DNA from: Pseudomonas taeanensis MS-3
GTDB taxonomy: Bacteria; Pseudomonadota; Gammaproteobacteria; Pseudomonadales; Pseudomonadaceae
DNA length: 59,233 bases
Assembly: GCF_000498575.2 (NCBI RefSeq)
Contig: NZ_AWSQ01000001.1
Location: 1,792,161-1,851,393, forward strand
Reading direction: 5' to 3'
The position numbers and the translations under genes were made by a program. A model generated the notes under the pieces. It searched no databases. It was not told the origin of the DNA and worked only from the letters and a program-made list of their open reading frames with translations. Positions 1 to 11,263 of the stretch are shown piece after piece (the stretch's first letter is position 1; each line of letters starts with the position of its first letter).

Positions 1-823
1 GGGGGGGGAACAGTTGGCCGAACAAGCCGTAATCGACCAGCAGTTCATAGGTGTACTCGGCGTAACCGGCGAGGAACAGTTTGAGGACCTCATCGAACAG
101 GCGTGCCGAGGGGATCTCGCGGAGCATCGGTGCCAGCTTGTAGATCGGCGCGGCACTGTGCTTCTCAATCTCGAAATCCAGCTTGGCGGCAAAACGCACC
201 GCCCGCAGCATCCGCACCGGATCCTCCTGGTAGCGCTGAGTTGGGTCGCCGATCAGGCGGATCAGGTGATTGCGAATGTCATGCATGCCATTGGCGTAAT
301 CGAGAATGCGCTCGCTGCTCGGATCGTAATACAGCGCGTTGATGGTGAAGTCGCGGCGCTGGGCATCGTCTTCAAGGCTGCCGTAGACGTTGTCACGCAG
401 AATCCGTCCGCTTTCATTGCGCGAGGCCAGATTGCTGTTCTCTTCCTCATCTCCCTGCGGGTGATTGGCGCGGAAGGTAGCGACTTCGATGATCTCGCGG
501 CCGAAATGCACGTGTACCAGCTTGAAGCGGCGACCGATCACCCGTGCATTGCGAAACTCGGCGCGCACCTGCTCGGGCGTCGCGCTGGTGGCCACATCGA
601 AGTCTTTGGGGTCGATGTCCAGCAGCAGGTCGCGTACGCAGCCACCGACCAGGTAGGCCTGATAGCCGGCTTTCTGCAGGCGCTCGACGATACCTGTGGC
701 GTAACGACTGATTTGTCCACGACGTATGGGGTGCTGGTGATTGCTCAGCACTTCTGGGGTGCTGTGCGAATGTTTGGCGCGGCGCAGCGGGGAGCGTAAA
801 GACTTGAACAGCTTTTTCAGCAT
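1..823 (-). CDS. pcnB: Poly(A) polymerase I, 5' part only (cut by window start)
   Basis: Adds 3' poly(A) tails to RNAs and so promotes their decay. The reading frame stays open to base 1, so about 274 N-terminal residues are present and the C-terminus lies outside. Visible family features are the nucleotidyltransferase signature GGCVRD near residue 60, the acidic pair DFD near 74-76, and the downstream RRDFTINAL segment. The N-terminus MLKKLFKSLRSPLRR matches pseudomonad PcnB as I recall it, which is why this ATG is chosen. However, no Shine-Dalgarno precedes it, and the frame continues open upstream with GTG and ATT codons. It lies downstream of cbrA-cbrB-crcZ in the same direction, the conserved pseudomonad order. 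Confidence 0.93.
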   Translation of the reverse strand, partial: MLKKLFKSLRSPLRRAKHSHSTPEVLSNHQHPIRRGQISRYATGIVERLQKAGYQAYLVGGCVRDLLLDIDPKDFDVATSATPEQVRAEFRNARVIGRRFKLVHVHFGREIIEVATFRANHPQGDEEENSNLASRNESGRILRDNVYGSLEDDAQRRDFTINALYYDPSSERILDYANGMHDIRNHLIRLIGDPTQRYQEDPVRMLRAVRFAAKLDFEIEKHSAAPIYKLAPMLREIPSARLFDEVLKLFLAGYAEYTYELLVDYGLFGQLFPP

Positions 824-957
824 AAGGGGCACTGTATGACGAAATGACCGGCCAGAATAAATGATGACCGCATGGATGCTGCGGATTCTAGCATTGAGTC
901 GGGGGATGGTGTAGGAAGCGAGGGATGGCAGTCGAAGCTGGGAGGGTTGAAGCTACT

Positions 958-977
958 GGGGGAGCCTAAGCTCCCCC
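958..977 (-). terminator. Terminator hairpin of crcZ
   Basis: GGGGGAGC and GCTCCCCC form an 8-bp GC-rich stem around a 4-base loop (TTAG on the minus strand). No uridine run follows on the minus strand, so termination may be imperfect or read through toward pcnB. Confidence 0.7.
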
Positions 978-1325
978 CCAAGTAGGTGCGTGCTTTGTTT
1001 TTATTATTATGGCGGGCTTGTTGTTTTTGTTGGTTTACCCGTTCCATTGAGTCAGAGACCCTTGGAAAACCTCCCAAGCTGGGAGTTAGTAGCAAACGGA
1101 TTGCTTTGGATGCTGACGCTACCATGGTCACGTTGTGACCTAACCAGTACAGGCACTGCCTTCGAGCAGTTTTATTGTTCTCAGCCTGGTTATGGGGCAA
1201 GCCCCAAAGGCAATTCCTCTCCAAAAGAATCAGTTAGCTGCGCCTCCGCCCTGTTGTTTTTGTTGTGCTGGAGTCGATACGTCTTGTTTTTATTGTCTGT
1301 GGCATTGCTTGTTATTGTTGTTGTG
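958..1325 (-). ncRNA. crcZ: CrcZ small RNA (Hfq/Crc decoy)
   Basis: CrcZ sequesters the Hfq-Crc catabolite-repression complex and relieves repression when preferred carbon sources run out. Read on the minus strand, the stretch from about 1325 to 958 holds at least five A-rich catabolite-activity-type motifs, such as CACAACAACAATAACAAG at the 5' end and CAACAAAAACAACAAG near the 3' end. It lies exactly between cbrB and pcnB, the place of crcZ in pseudomonads. The 5' end is placed 12 bases after the -12 element of a sigma-54 promoter. The 3' end is the 8-bp GC hairpin at 958-977. Predicted length is about 368 nt. Overlapping open frames on both strands are not coding. Confidence 0.93.
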
Positions 1326-1333
1326 CCAGAGAT

Positions 1334-1352
1334 AAAGCAGATGCCGTGCCAG
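1334..1352 (-). promoter_or_regulatory. Sigma-54 promoter of crcZ
   Basis: On the minus strand CTGGCACGGCATCTGCTTT has GG (1350-1349) and GC (1338-1337) exactly 12 bases apart, the invariant -24/-12 spacing of RpoN promoters. It matches TGGCACG-N4-TTGC with one mismatch. The predicted start near 1325 gives the expected A-rich 5' end of CrcZ. Confidence 0.9.
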
Positions 1353-1411
1353 TTTTAGAGAATCCTTTTAAAACAAAGGCTTGCGTGAAGTGTGTGGTGA
1401 TCGGCAGGTAT

Positions 1412-1450
1412 AAAAAAGCCGGGTTCTCGTTACCATAAGACCCGGCTTTT
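1412..1450 (-). terminator. Terminator after cbrB
   Basis: AAAAGCCGGGT and ACCCGGCTTTT form an inverted repeat with a loop of about 15 bases, followed on the minus strand by a T run. The symmetric A/T flanks could let it act in both directions. It separates cbrB from the independently transcribed crcZ. Confidence 0.88.
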
Positions 1451-1475
1451 GTTACTAAGTGTTGAAGCGGTAACA
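1450..1475. promoter_or_regulatory. Probable CbrB binding palindrome upstream of crcZ
   Basis: TGTTAC at 1450-1455 and GTAACA at 1470-1475 are separated by exactly 14 bases. This agrees with the palindrome TGTTAC-N14-GTAACA that I recall for CbrB upstream activating sites. It is centred about 137 bases upstream of the predicted crcZ start, a normal distance for an NtrC-type enhancer. It touches the end of the cbrB terminator. Confidence 0.75.
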
Positions 1476-1516
1476 GTGTGAGGAACCTCTCGCGCACTCA
1501 TCTGTCGTCGCGTGCG

Positions 1517-2941
<1,425 letters not shown>

Positions 2942-2975
2942 TAATACGGTCTCTTGGCGGTCTCAGGTCGCTGGT

Positions 2976-5930
2976 TCAAGTCGCTACGGACGTCGCCTCG
3001 ACATGCCGCGGTAACGTCACCCGTATTCGGGTGCCGCGCTGTTGCTCGGGGTCTACCGGACTGTCGATTGTTATCTGTCCATAATGCTCTTCCACGATCG
3101 AATAGACCAGTGCGAGGCCAAGTCCCGTGCCTTTGCCGGGGTCCTTGGTGGTGAAGAACGGCTCGAACAAACGCTCGATGATGGCCTTGGGAATGCCGCT
3201 GCCCTCGTCTTCGACAATCAGGTCGACGGTGTGCTCGGAAGCCTCGCTCTTGACCCGGATTGCCGAGCCCGGCGGCGAGGCGTCACGCGCGTTGGAAAGC
3301 AGGTTGATCAGCACTTGGGCGAGCCGCTGGGGATCACCTTCGGCCCAGTGATCGGGGTCGCACAGGTTGAAGAAGTGCACCTCGATGCCGAGCCGGTTGA
3401 GTGCCAGCAGACCGATGGCATCCTGTGCCACCTGGGCCAGGCACACCGGCTCATCGGCCTGTTGATGCTCGCCCGAGTGGGCGAAGCTCATCAGCGACTG
3501 GACGATGCGTGACACGCGTTTGGTCTGCTCGAGAATCTGTCCGCTGATTTCGGTCAGCTCGCTGTCGTCTTCGCGCTCCTCGCGCAGGTTTTGCGCCAGG
3601 CAGGCGATGCCGGTGATCGGGTTGCCGATTTCATGGGCCACGCCGGCGGCCAGGCGACCGATGCTGGCCAGACGCTCGGAATGTACCAGCTTGTCTTCCA
3701 GGTACTGAGTTTCGGTGAGGTCCTCGACCAGCAGCACCAGACCGCTGTTGCCCGGTGCCAGTGGCTCGTCAATGGCCGCCTTGTGCAGGTTGAGCCAGCG
3801 TATCTGGCCGTCCAGCTCCAGTTGCTGCTTGTGCAGGTGCTGATCGGGCAGTTCGATGAAACGCTCCAGCAGGTCGCGCCAGGGTTCGCCCAGTGTCGAC
3901 AGGCGTGAGCCGACCACACGCTGCGCCGGCACCTCGGTGAGTTCCTCCATGGCCTTGTTCCACATCAGGATCTCCTGGTCCTTGGCCAGCGAGCAGACGC
4001 CCATCGGCAGCTCCTGCAGCGTCTGCCGATGGTAGCGACGCAAGGTGTCGAGCTCAGCGGCCAGGCCGGTGAGGCGTGAGTGGTAGTCCTCCAGGCGGCT
4101 CTCGATAAAGTGGATGTCTTCGGTGACGTAATTTTCGCTGCCGGACTTATACGGCAGGAAGGTTTCGACGATGTCCTGCGCGACGCTCGGTCCCATCAGG
4201 CCAGAGAGGTTGGCTTCGATGCGGTCGCGCAGGCGGCGCAGGGCATAGGGGCGGCCTTCGTCGAACGGCAGGTGCAGATCGCGCAGTGCCTGCTCGACCT
4301 CGCGCTGCGCCGTCTTGGCGCCCAGTGGTTTGGCCAACTGAGTGGCGAACTCCTGCGGTGACAGCGCCAGCAGCTCGCGCCGTTGCGGGCGTCGGACGTT
4401 ATCCACTGCGCAGGCTTCGGCGGCGCTCTTTTCCTCGACGCTGGCCTCGGTAAACAGCGAGACCAGGGTGAACGCCAGCACGTTGGCGGCCAGCGAAGCG
4501 ATCGCGGCCATGTGCCAACTGCTGTCATCGAGCACATACACCACATCGAAAAACGGCAGGTAGAGGCCTTGCAGGTTGCCCAGCATCGGCAGCAGCATGC
4601 CCACCACCCAGACACCGATGCCCATCAGCAGACCGGCGATAAAGCCGCGACGGTTGGCGGTCGGCCAGTACAGCACCGAGAGCACGCCGGGGAGGAACTG
4701 CAGGGTAGCGACGAAGGCGACAATACCCAGGTTGGCCAGGTCCTGCTCGGCGCCGAGTAACAGATAGAAGCCGTAGCCGGCCATGATGGTGACGGAGATC
4801 AGGGCGCGCCGCGTCCACTTCAGCCAGCGGTAGATATTGCCCTCGGCTGGCGGCTGGTACAGCGGCAGTACTACGTGGTTGAGCAGCATGCCGGACAGCG
4901 CCAGGGTGGTGACAATGATCAATCCGCTGGAGGCGGAGAGGCCGCCGACATAGGCGATCAGCGCCAGGGTCTGGCTGTTGACCGCGATGCCCAGGCCGAG
5001 GGTGAAGTATTCGGGGTTGGTAGTGGCCCCGAGTTTCAGGCTGGCCCAGAGGATCAGTGGCACCGCCAGGCTCATCAGCAGCAGGAACAGTGGCAGTCCC
5101 CAGCTTGCACTGACCATTGCTCGCGGATTGAGGTTCTCGGTAAAGGTCATGTGGTACATGTGCGGCATGACGATGGCCGAGGCGAAGAACACCAGCAGTA
5201 GCGTGCGCCAGGGGCCTTCCTGCAACGGCGTGTGTAGGCTGCTCAGCACGTCCTTGTTTTGCACCAGCCACAGTTCCAGATCCTTCGGGCCGTCGAATAC
5301 ACCATACAAGGCGTACAGGCCGATTGCCCCGAGGGCGACCAGCTTGACCACAGATTCAAAGGCGATGGCGAACACCAGGCCTTCATGTTTCTCGCGCGTG
5401 GCGATATGCCGGGCGCCGAACAGAATGGTGAACAGGATGATCAGCCCGCAATAGCTTAGGGCGACCCTTTCCTTCAGCGGCTCCTGGGTGAGAATGCCGA
5501 TCGAGTCGGTCACCGCCTGCATCTGCAAGGCCAGCAATGGCAGCACGCCAATCAGCATGAATACGGTGGTTAGGGCGCCGGCCCAGGTACTGCGAAAACG
5601 AAAGGCGAACAGGTCGGCCAGTGACGACAGCTGGTAGGTGCGGGTGATGCGCAGGATCGGATAGAGCAGCACCGGCGCTAGCAGGAATGCGCCGGAAACT
5701 CCGAGGTAACTGGCGAGAAAGCCGTAACCGTATTGGTAGGCCAGGCCGACCGTGCCGTAGAACGCCCAGGCGCTGGCATATACGCCCAGCGACAGGGTGT
5801 AGGTCAGTGGATGGCGGATGATCCAACGAGGGATCAGGCCGTGCTCGCTGATCCAGGCAACGCCGAACAGGATCAGCAGGTAGGCGGCGCTGATCAGGAT
5901 CAGCTGGCTTAGGCTAAAGCTCGTCAGCAT
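2976..5930 (-). CDS. cbrA: Sensor histidine kinase CbrA with transporter-like domain
   Basis: Inner-membrane kinase of 984 residues. The N-terminal half (about 1-490) is a sodium/solute symporter (SLC5)-type domain with about 13 membrane segments. It is followed by a linker, a PAS-like region (about 630-740) and a kinase core. The H-box [11 protein letters not shown] carries the phosphorylated His near 766. N-box ([12 protein letters not shown]), DEGSGIP and GKGTGLGL motifs are intact. It controls carbon/nitrogen balance through CbrB. GTG at 5933 directly precedes the chosen ATG at 5930, and either could be used, as the ribosome site (AGAG) is weak. The gene follows cbrX by about 95 bases. 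Confidence 0.96.
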   Translation of the reverse strand: MLTSFSLSQLILISAAYLLILFGVAWISEHGLIPRWIIRHPLTYTLSLGVYASAWAFYGTVGLAYQYGYGFLASYLGVSGAFLLAPVLLYPILRITRTYQLSSLADLFAFRFRSTWAGALTTVFMLIGVLPLLALQMQAVTDSIGILTQEPLKERVALSYCGLIILFTILFGARHIATREKHEGLVFAIAFESVVKLVALGAIGLYALYGVFDGPKDLELWLVQNKDVLSSLHTPLQEGPWRTLLLVFFASAIVMPHMYHMTFTENLNPRAMVSASWGLPLFLLLMSLAVPLILWASLKLGATTNPEYFTLGLGIAVNSQTLALIAYVGGLSASSGLIIVTTLALSGMLLNHVVLPLYQPPAEGNIYRWLKWTRRALISVTIMAGYGFYLLLGAEQDLANLGIVAFVATLQFLPGVLSVLYWPTANRRGFIAGLLMGIGVWVVGMLLPMLGNLQGLYLPFFDVVYVLDDSSWHMAAIASLAANVLAFTLVSLFTEASVEEKSAAEACAVDNVRRPQRRELLALSPQEFATQLAKPLGAKTAQREVEQALRDLHLPFDEGRPYALRRLRDRIEANLSGLMGPSVAQDIVETFLPYKSGSENYVTEDIHFIESRLEDYHSRLTGLAAELDTLRRYHRQTLQELPMGVCSLAKDQEILMWNKAMEELTEVPAQRVVGSRLSTLGEPWRDLLERFIELPDQHLHKQQLELDGQIRWLNLHKAAIDEPLAPGNSGLVLLVEDLTETQYLEDKLVHSERLASIGRLAAGVAHEIGNPITGIACLAQNLREEREDDSELTEISGQILEQTKRVSRIVQSLMSFAHSGEHQQADEPVCLAQVAQDAIGLLALNRLGIEVHFFNLCDPDHWAEGDPQRLAQVLINLLSNARDASPPGSAIRVKSEASEHTVDLIVEDEGSGIPKAIIERLFEPFFTTKDPGKGTGLGLALVYSIVEEHYGQITIDSPVDPEQQRGTRIRVTLPRHVEATSVAT

Positions 5931-6025
5931 CACGTTGGCTCTGCGAGTAAGGGTAAGGGGTGGTCACTAGGCTGCGGCGCGGCCGCATCGAAACGGCAAC
6001 AGCCCCTGGGTTTCGCCGCCGCTCC

Positions 6026-6202
6026 TCAGAGTTCATCGGCATCACGCTGGCTCTGCAGGATAAAAGTCACCACGATCAAAATCAGCCAGAGCAAGTAAGG
6101 CCGATACCACGCGCCGTTAGGGTCGATCCACCAGTCCATGATGGCTGGAGAGAACAGATAGATTCCCACCACCAGGATCAGAACCAATCGATAGATATAC
6201 AT
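6026..6202 (-). CDS. cbrX: Small membrane protein CbrX upstream of CbrA
   Basis: A 58-residue protein starting MYIYRLVLILVVGIYLF and ending DADEL. It has two hydrophobic segments around a short polar loop (MDWWIDPNGAWYRPY), so it is probably a two-span inner-membrane protein. The open frame extends further upstream, but the ATG at 6202 is chosen because AAAGAG precedes it at good spacing and the protein then begins with the first membrane segment. Pseudomonads carry a small gene, called cbrX, directly upstream of cbrA, and its translation has been linked to that of cbrA. Here the gap to cbrA is about 95 bases without a strong ribosome site for cbrA, which fits coupling. Confidence 0.8.
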   Translation of the reverse strand: MYIYRLVLILVVGIYLFSPAIMDWWIDPNGAWYRPYLLWLILIVVTFILQSQRDADEL

Positions 6203-6319
6203 GCCGCATCTCTTTGCGAGGAAGCCGCGATGGTAACGGATGCGCAGCCGCCTGCGTAGGCTGCACAATGGTACGTCGGCCGATTACCGCGTGCTGTCGT
6301 GGCGCGGTTTAACTGGTTG

Positions 6320-7261
<942 letters not shown>

Positions 7262-7404
7262 GCGAATCGTTCCTTTTCTAGGGTCAGGTTGGAAAGCCAA
7301 TGGTGCATATTATCTTGGGCAGACGCTTCCCGCGCAGAGCGTCTGCCTTGGCTGCCAGTTCACTTGGCCCACGCAATGGGCGAGATTATGGCGGAGCGGG
7401 AGAG

Positions 7405-7992
7405 TTAGTCAGGCTGGCGATCCTCCCACTTCGGTGTCGCGGAGGGTTGCCACAGGCGTAGGGCGTTGAGGAGGCCGGCCGGTGATTCGCTGAGTTGCAG
7501 CATGGCGCGATGCGGGGAGCGAACGAAGCGTTCGGTGACCAGGTGATCTAGGAACTCACCGAGCTTGGCGTAGAAACCGTCGACGTCGAGCAGGCCGAGC
7601 GGCTTGCCGTGGTAGCCGAGCTGGCCCCAGGTCCACACCTCGAACAGTTCCTCCAGGGTGCCGAGGCCGCCGGGCAGGGCGATAAAGGCATCGCTGAGTT
7701 CGGCCATGCGGGCTTTGCGCGCGTGCATGCCGTCGACTACTTCCAGGCGGGTCAGGCCTTGGTGGCCAATCTCGGCGCGCTCCAGGCTTTGCGGGATGAT
7801 GCCGATGACTTCACCGCCTGCGGCCAGGGCTGCATCCGCGACGACGCCCATCAAGCCAACCGCGCCACCGCCATATATCAGGCGCAGGCCTTGCTCGGCA
7901 AGATGGCGGCCGAGACTTTCCGCAGCTTGACGGTAGATAGGCTGGGCGCCGGTGCTGGCGCCACAAAATACGCAAATGGAACGCAGGGGCAT
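7405..7992 (-). CDS. LOG-family (TIGR00730) nucleotide phosphoribohydrolase
   Basis: A 195-residue Rossmann-fold protein of the Lonely Guy family. Characterised members remove ribose 5-phosphate from cytokinin nucleotides, and many bacterial members act on AMP. The N-terminus [11 protein letters not shown] is followed by [12 protein letters not shown] (near 39-50) and the signature PGGLGTLEE (near 108-116), which carries catalytic and phosphate-binding residues. Length is typical. A small gene ends 2 bases before its start, so the two are probably translated together. Confidence 0.92.
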   Translation of the reverse strand: MPLRSICVFCGASTGAQPIYRQAAESLGRHLAEQGLRLIYGGGAVGLMGVVADAALAAGGEVIGIIPQSLERAEIGHQGLTRLEVVDGMHARKARMAELSDAFIALPGGLGTLEELFEVWTWGQLGYHGKPLGLLDVDGFYAKLGEFLDHLVTERFVRSPHRAMLQLSESPAGLLNALRLWQPSATPKWEDRQPD

Positions 7993-7994
7993 GG

Positions 7995-8144
7995 TCAGTC
8001 CGTGAGTGTCGGCAAGGACTGCAGGGTAGCGCTTGCGCCGCCTGAGTCCAATCGTTCAGACAGCAAGGTACTCGTCAGGTATGCGCCGCAAGCGCCACAG
8101 GCATAGGCGGCCAGAAGACTGTGCAATAGGCTAGAAAAGGGCAT
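7995..8144 (-). CDS. Small hydrophobic protein of unknown function
   Basis: A 49-residue frame starting [24 protein letters not shown] strong ribosome site, AAGGAAGA, lies 7 bases before the ATG at 8144, which is why this start is preferred over longer upstream options. The N-terminal half is hydrophobic with a Cys-Gly-Ala-Cys segment and could be one membrane span. The rest is Ser/Thr/Leu-rich. The stop lies 2 bases before the LOG-family gene, suggesting translational coupling. I do not recognise the family. Confidence 0.55.
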   Translation of the reverse strand: MPFSSLLHSLLAAYACGACGAYLTSTLLSERLDSGGASATLQSLPTLTD

Positions 8145-8502
8145 GTTGATTCTTCCTTGGGATAGAACTGACAGGCTATCGCGATCATGTACGACGGACC
8201 GGTTGATTGATTCGATAGGCGCGATAGCGTTCTGCAGGAGTCTAGTAGTCGTTCGTGGCGACGCCACTCGAGCTGTTCGCGGACCTAGAAGTCTGCTTCG
8301 CGATGGTGTGGCTGCATGACTAAACGGAATGATGTGGCGAATAAAGGTCGTTTGTTGCGCTGCGTGAGCCCGGCTATTACTTGAGCCGAGCGAATCTGTC
8401 GCGAGCGTATCGGCGGGCTCTCTTTACGTGGAGCAAGCCTCGGCAAACCCGACGTTGACTCGCTGCCGTATTGACCCCTATGCCGCCGTTAAGGATCTAG
8501 TA
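8145..8502. other. Intergenic region between divergent genes
   Basis: About 360 bases separate the minus-strand small gene from the plus-strand oxidase. It should hold divergent promoters. No clear sigma-70 or sigma-54 box, terminator or palindromic operator was seen. An open frame leads into the oxidase from 8428 but has no ribosome site. Confidence 0.5.
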
Positions 8503-9786
8503 ATGTCGCTGCGCCAAGAGTGTTTGTGGGAACAATTGACGTCGACGCGGCCAACGGCTGGCGCCCTGAGTGGCGAGCTGAAGGTCGATGTTTGCGTGAT
8601 TGGTGCGGGCATCACCGGGCTTTCCGCGGCGCTTCACCTGCTCGAACAGGGTAAGAACGTCTGCATACTGGAAGCCCATGAAACCGGGCACGGTGGCTCC
8701 GGGCGTAACGTCGGCCTGGTCAACGCGGGGATGTGGATTGCCCCGGATGAGGTCGAAGCCAAGCTGGGGCAGGCGGTCGGCAGCAAGCTGGTGGCAACCA
8801 TGGGCGCCGCGCCGGCGCTGGTGTTCTCGCTGATCGATAAATACGCCATCGATTGCCAGTTGCGCCGCGAAGGCACCCTGCATATGGCGCATAACAGTCG
8901 CGGTCTGGCCGATCTACAAAGCCGCTGCGAGCAATGGCAACGCCGTGGCGCGCCAGTCGAGATGCTGACGGGCTCGGCCTGCCGTGAAGCCACCGGTACT
9001 CAGCGGATCGCTGCGGCCTTGCTCGACCGGCGCGCCGGCACGCTGAACCCGATGGCCTACACCAGCGGCCTGGCCGCTGCAGTCATCCAGCTCGGCGGCC
9101 GGTTGTTCCATCATTCCCCGGTCACTCGCCTGGAGCGGCAGGGCTCGGCCTGGTGGGTGATCACCGAGCACGGCGTGGTCAAGGCCGAGCAAGTGGTGAC
9201 GGCCTCGAACGCCTACACCGAAGGCGAGTGGACCGAACTGCGGCGCAATTTCTTTCCCGGCTTCTACTACCAGGTCGCTTCGACGCCGCTGACTGGGGAT
9301 GCCGCCGCGCGCATCCTGCCGGGTGGGCAGGGCGCCTGGGATACGCGGCAGGTGCTCAGCAGTATCCGTCGGGACGCCGATGGGCGTTTGCTACTCGGCA
9401 GTCTGGGTAGCGGCACACGTAAGCCGGCCTGGTTCCTGCGGGCCTGGGCCGATCGTATCCAGCGCCATTACTTTCCTGAACTGGGCAAGGTGGATTGGCA
9501 GAGCACCTGGACCGGCTGTATCGCCTTCACCCCGGATCACTTGATGCGTCTGTTCGAGCCCGCGCCAGGGCTGCTCGCGGTGACCGGCTATAACGGCCGT
9601 GGGGTCACCACCGGTACGGTGGTCGGTAAAGCCTTCGCCGATTACCTGTGTCAGGGCGACCCGCAGGCATTGCCCATGCCGTTGCAGCCCATGGCTAAAG
9701 TCGGTGCTGCGGGGCTACGCAGTTGCCTGTATGAAACCGCCTTCTCGCTGTACCACGCGGGGCAATGTCTACGTGTGGTGATTTGA
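8503..9786 (+). CDS. amaA: FAD-dependent amine/imino-acid oxidase, L-pipecolate oxidase-like
   Basis: A 427-residue DAO-family flavoenzyme. The N-terminal FAD dinucleotide motif is VCVIGAGITGLSAALHLLEQ (about 30-50), followed by HGGSGRNVGLVNAGMW, typical of this family, and a C-terminal GYNGRGVTTGTVVGKAFADY segment. The opening MSLRQECLWEQLT and ending FSLYHAGQCLRVV closely resemble P. putida AmaA, the L-pipecolate oxidase of D-lysine catabolism, as I remember it. The usual partner amaB (aminoadipate-semialdehyde dehydrogenase) is not adjacent. Start 8503 is supported by AAGGA 7 bases upstream. Related family members oxidise gamma-glutamylputrescine, so substrate identity is inferred. Confidence 0.8.
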   Translation: MSLRQECLWEQLTSTRPTAGALSGELKVDVCVIGAGITGLSAALHLLEQGKNVCILEAHETGHGGSGRNVGLVNAGMWIAPDEVEAKLGQAVGSKLVATMGAAPALVFSLIDKYAIDCQLRREGTLHMAHNSRGLADLQSRCEQWQRRGAPVEMLTGSACREATGTQRIAAALLDRRAGTLNPMAYTSGLAAAVIQLGGRLFHHSPVTRLERQGSAWWVITEHGVVKAEQVVTASNAYTEGEWTELRRNFFPGFYYQVASTPLTGDAAARILPGGQGAWDTRQVLSSIRRDADGRLLLGSLGSGTRKPAWFLRAWADRIQRHYFPELGKVDWQSTWTGCIAFTPDHLMRLFEPAPGLLAVTGYNGRGVTTGTVVGKAFADYLCQGDPQALPMPLQPMAKVGAAGLRSCLYETAFSLYHAGQCLRVVI

Positions 9787-10119
9787 ATGCCTGAGCTCAG
9801 CTATGAACGGGCGGTCTGCGGACTACATATGCGCTACTGGACTAAGTGTTATAGCTATTTGCGCTGCAGTGATGGCAAATCGGCTAGGGCTGTCTATTGT
9901 TAGTACGGCTGTGCCATGGCGCTGCGCATAGCCCGCCCCAAGCGCACTATGACGATGCGTTTTGATCAATTAAGCGACTGCTTTACAACAATAACGACAA
10001 GAAACAGAGGAGAAAAACCGCTTTCAGGCGTACTGCATCTATAACAACCAATGGCACGCCGCTTGCCTATTCAAGCCGAAAGTAGCAGCACTCACTCATA
10101 GCAATGGAGCAATAAAACT
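9787..10119 (+). promoter_or_regulatory. Regulatory region upstream of braC
   Basis: A 333-base gap holding the sigma-54 promoter of braC (10052-10070) and, upstream of it at about 9983-10016, an A-rich stretch with ACAACAATAACGACAAG followed by AGAGGAG. That stretch looks like an Hfq/Crc-type leader with an orphan ribosome site, since no start codon follows at a usable distance. Confidence 0.55.
10052..10070 (+). promoter_or_regulatory. Sigma-54 promoter of braC
   Basis: TGGCACGCCGCTTGC is a full match to TGGCACG-N4-TTGC, with GG (10053-10054) and GC (10065-10066) 12 bases apart. The predicted start is near 10078, giving a 42-base leader before braC. This points to RpoN control of the transporter through NtrC, CbrB or a similar activator; no enhancer site was identified. 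Confidence 0.88.
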
Positions 10120-11241
10120 ATGTCGCAGAAGGTTTTCAGAAAGGGTTTTCTGGCGCTCGCAGTGACCGGCGCACTGGGTCTATCTTCCTTGGCTCAGGCC
10201 GACCTGGTGATTGGGGTGGCCGGTCCGCATACCGGAGCCAATGCTACGTTCGGCGAGCAGTACTGGCGTGGGGCTACCCAGGCGGCGGAAGACATCAACG
10301 CGGCGGGCGGCGTCAATGGCGAGCTGATCAAGCTGATCAAGGCCGATGACGCCTGTGAACCAAAGCAGGCGGTCGCCGTGGCCAACCGCCTGGTCGATCA
10401 GGATGATGCCCAAGGGGTGGTTGGACATTTCTGTTCGTCCTCGACCATTCCGGCTTCCGAGGTCTACGACGAGGCAGGCATCATCGCCATTACGCCCGGT
10501 TCGACCAATCCGGCGGTAACCGAGCGCGGCCTGTCCGGCATGTTCCGCATGTGTGGGCGCGACGATCAGCAGGGCATCGTCGCCGGCGATTACATCGTCG
10601 ATACCCTGAAGGCCAGCAAGGTCGCGATCATCCATGACAAGGACACCTACGGCCAGGGCCTGGCGGATGCGACCAAGGCGCAACTGAACAAGCGCGGCGT
10701 CACCGAGGTGCTCTACGAGGGCCTGACTCGCGGCGAGAAAGACTTCAACGCGTTGGTCACCAAACTGCGCGCCGCTGGCGCCGAGGTGGTGTACTTCGGT
10801 GGGCTGCATGCCGAAGCCGGTCCGCTGGTGCGGCAGATGCGCGAGCAGGGGCTGACGGCGACCTTCCTCTCCGGCGACGGCATCGTCACCGATGAGCTGG
10901 TTACCACCGCCGGTGGTCCGCAGTACACCAAGGGCGTGCTGATGACCTTCGGCGCCGACCCACGCCTGATTGCCGATGGCAAGGCGGTGATCGAGAAGTT
11001 CCGCGCCAACGGCTTCGAACCCGAAGGCTATACCCTTTACTCCTACGCTTCAGTGCAAGCCCTGGCAGCCGCCTTCAATGGGGCCGGCGAGAACGATAGC
11101 GCCAAGGCCAGCGCCTGGCTGAAAGCCAACCCGGTGCAGACCGTGATGGGCAAGAAGGAGTGGGACGGCAAGGGCGACCTGAAAGTCTCCGACTACGTTG
11201 TCTATGAATGGGACGAACAGGGCAAATACCACCAGCAGTAA
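10120..11241 (+). CDS. braC: Branched-chain amino acid ABC transporter, periplasmic binding protein
   Basis: A 373-residue Leu/Ile/Val-binding protein that delivers substrate to the BraDEFG complex. The signal peptide MSQKVFRKGFLALAVTGALGLSSLAQA is cleaved near residue 27. The mature part opens DLVIGVAGPHTGANATFGEQ, the family start, and shows the conserved GHFCSSSTIPASEVYDEAGI and GSTNPAVTERG segments of the ligand pocket. GGAG lies 10 bases before the ATG. It is the first gene of a bra operon, about 350 bases ahead of braD, with a sigma-54 promoter just upstream. Separate expression at higher level than the permease genes is common for such proteins. Confidence 0.96.
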   Translation: MSQKVFRKGFLALAVTGALGLSSLAQADLVIGVAGPHTGANATFGEQYWRGATQAAEDINAAGGVNGELIKLIKADDACEPKQAVAVANRLVDQDDAQGVVGHFCSSSTIPASEVYDEAGIIAITPGSTNPAVTERGLSGMFRMCGRDDQQGIVAGDYIVDTLKASKVAIIHDKDTYGQGLADATKAQLNKRGVTEVLYEGLTRGEKDFNALVTKLRAAGAEVVYFGGLHAEAGPLVRQMREQGLTATFLSGDGIVTDELVTTAGGPQYTKGVLMTFGADPRLIADGKAVIEKFRANGFEPEGYTLYSYASVQALAAAFNGAGENDSAKASAWLKANPVQTVMGKKEWDGKGDLKVSDYVVYEWDEQGKYHQQ

Positions 11242-11263
11242 AAACTAGTGGTCTGTGTGGCTG

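Noticed and set aside
817..1358. Open frames in both directions across the cbrB-pcnB gap (817-1224 minus, 990-1358 plus)
   Set aside because: They overlap CrcZ; composition reflects A-rich decoy motifs and there are no ribosome sites.
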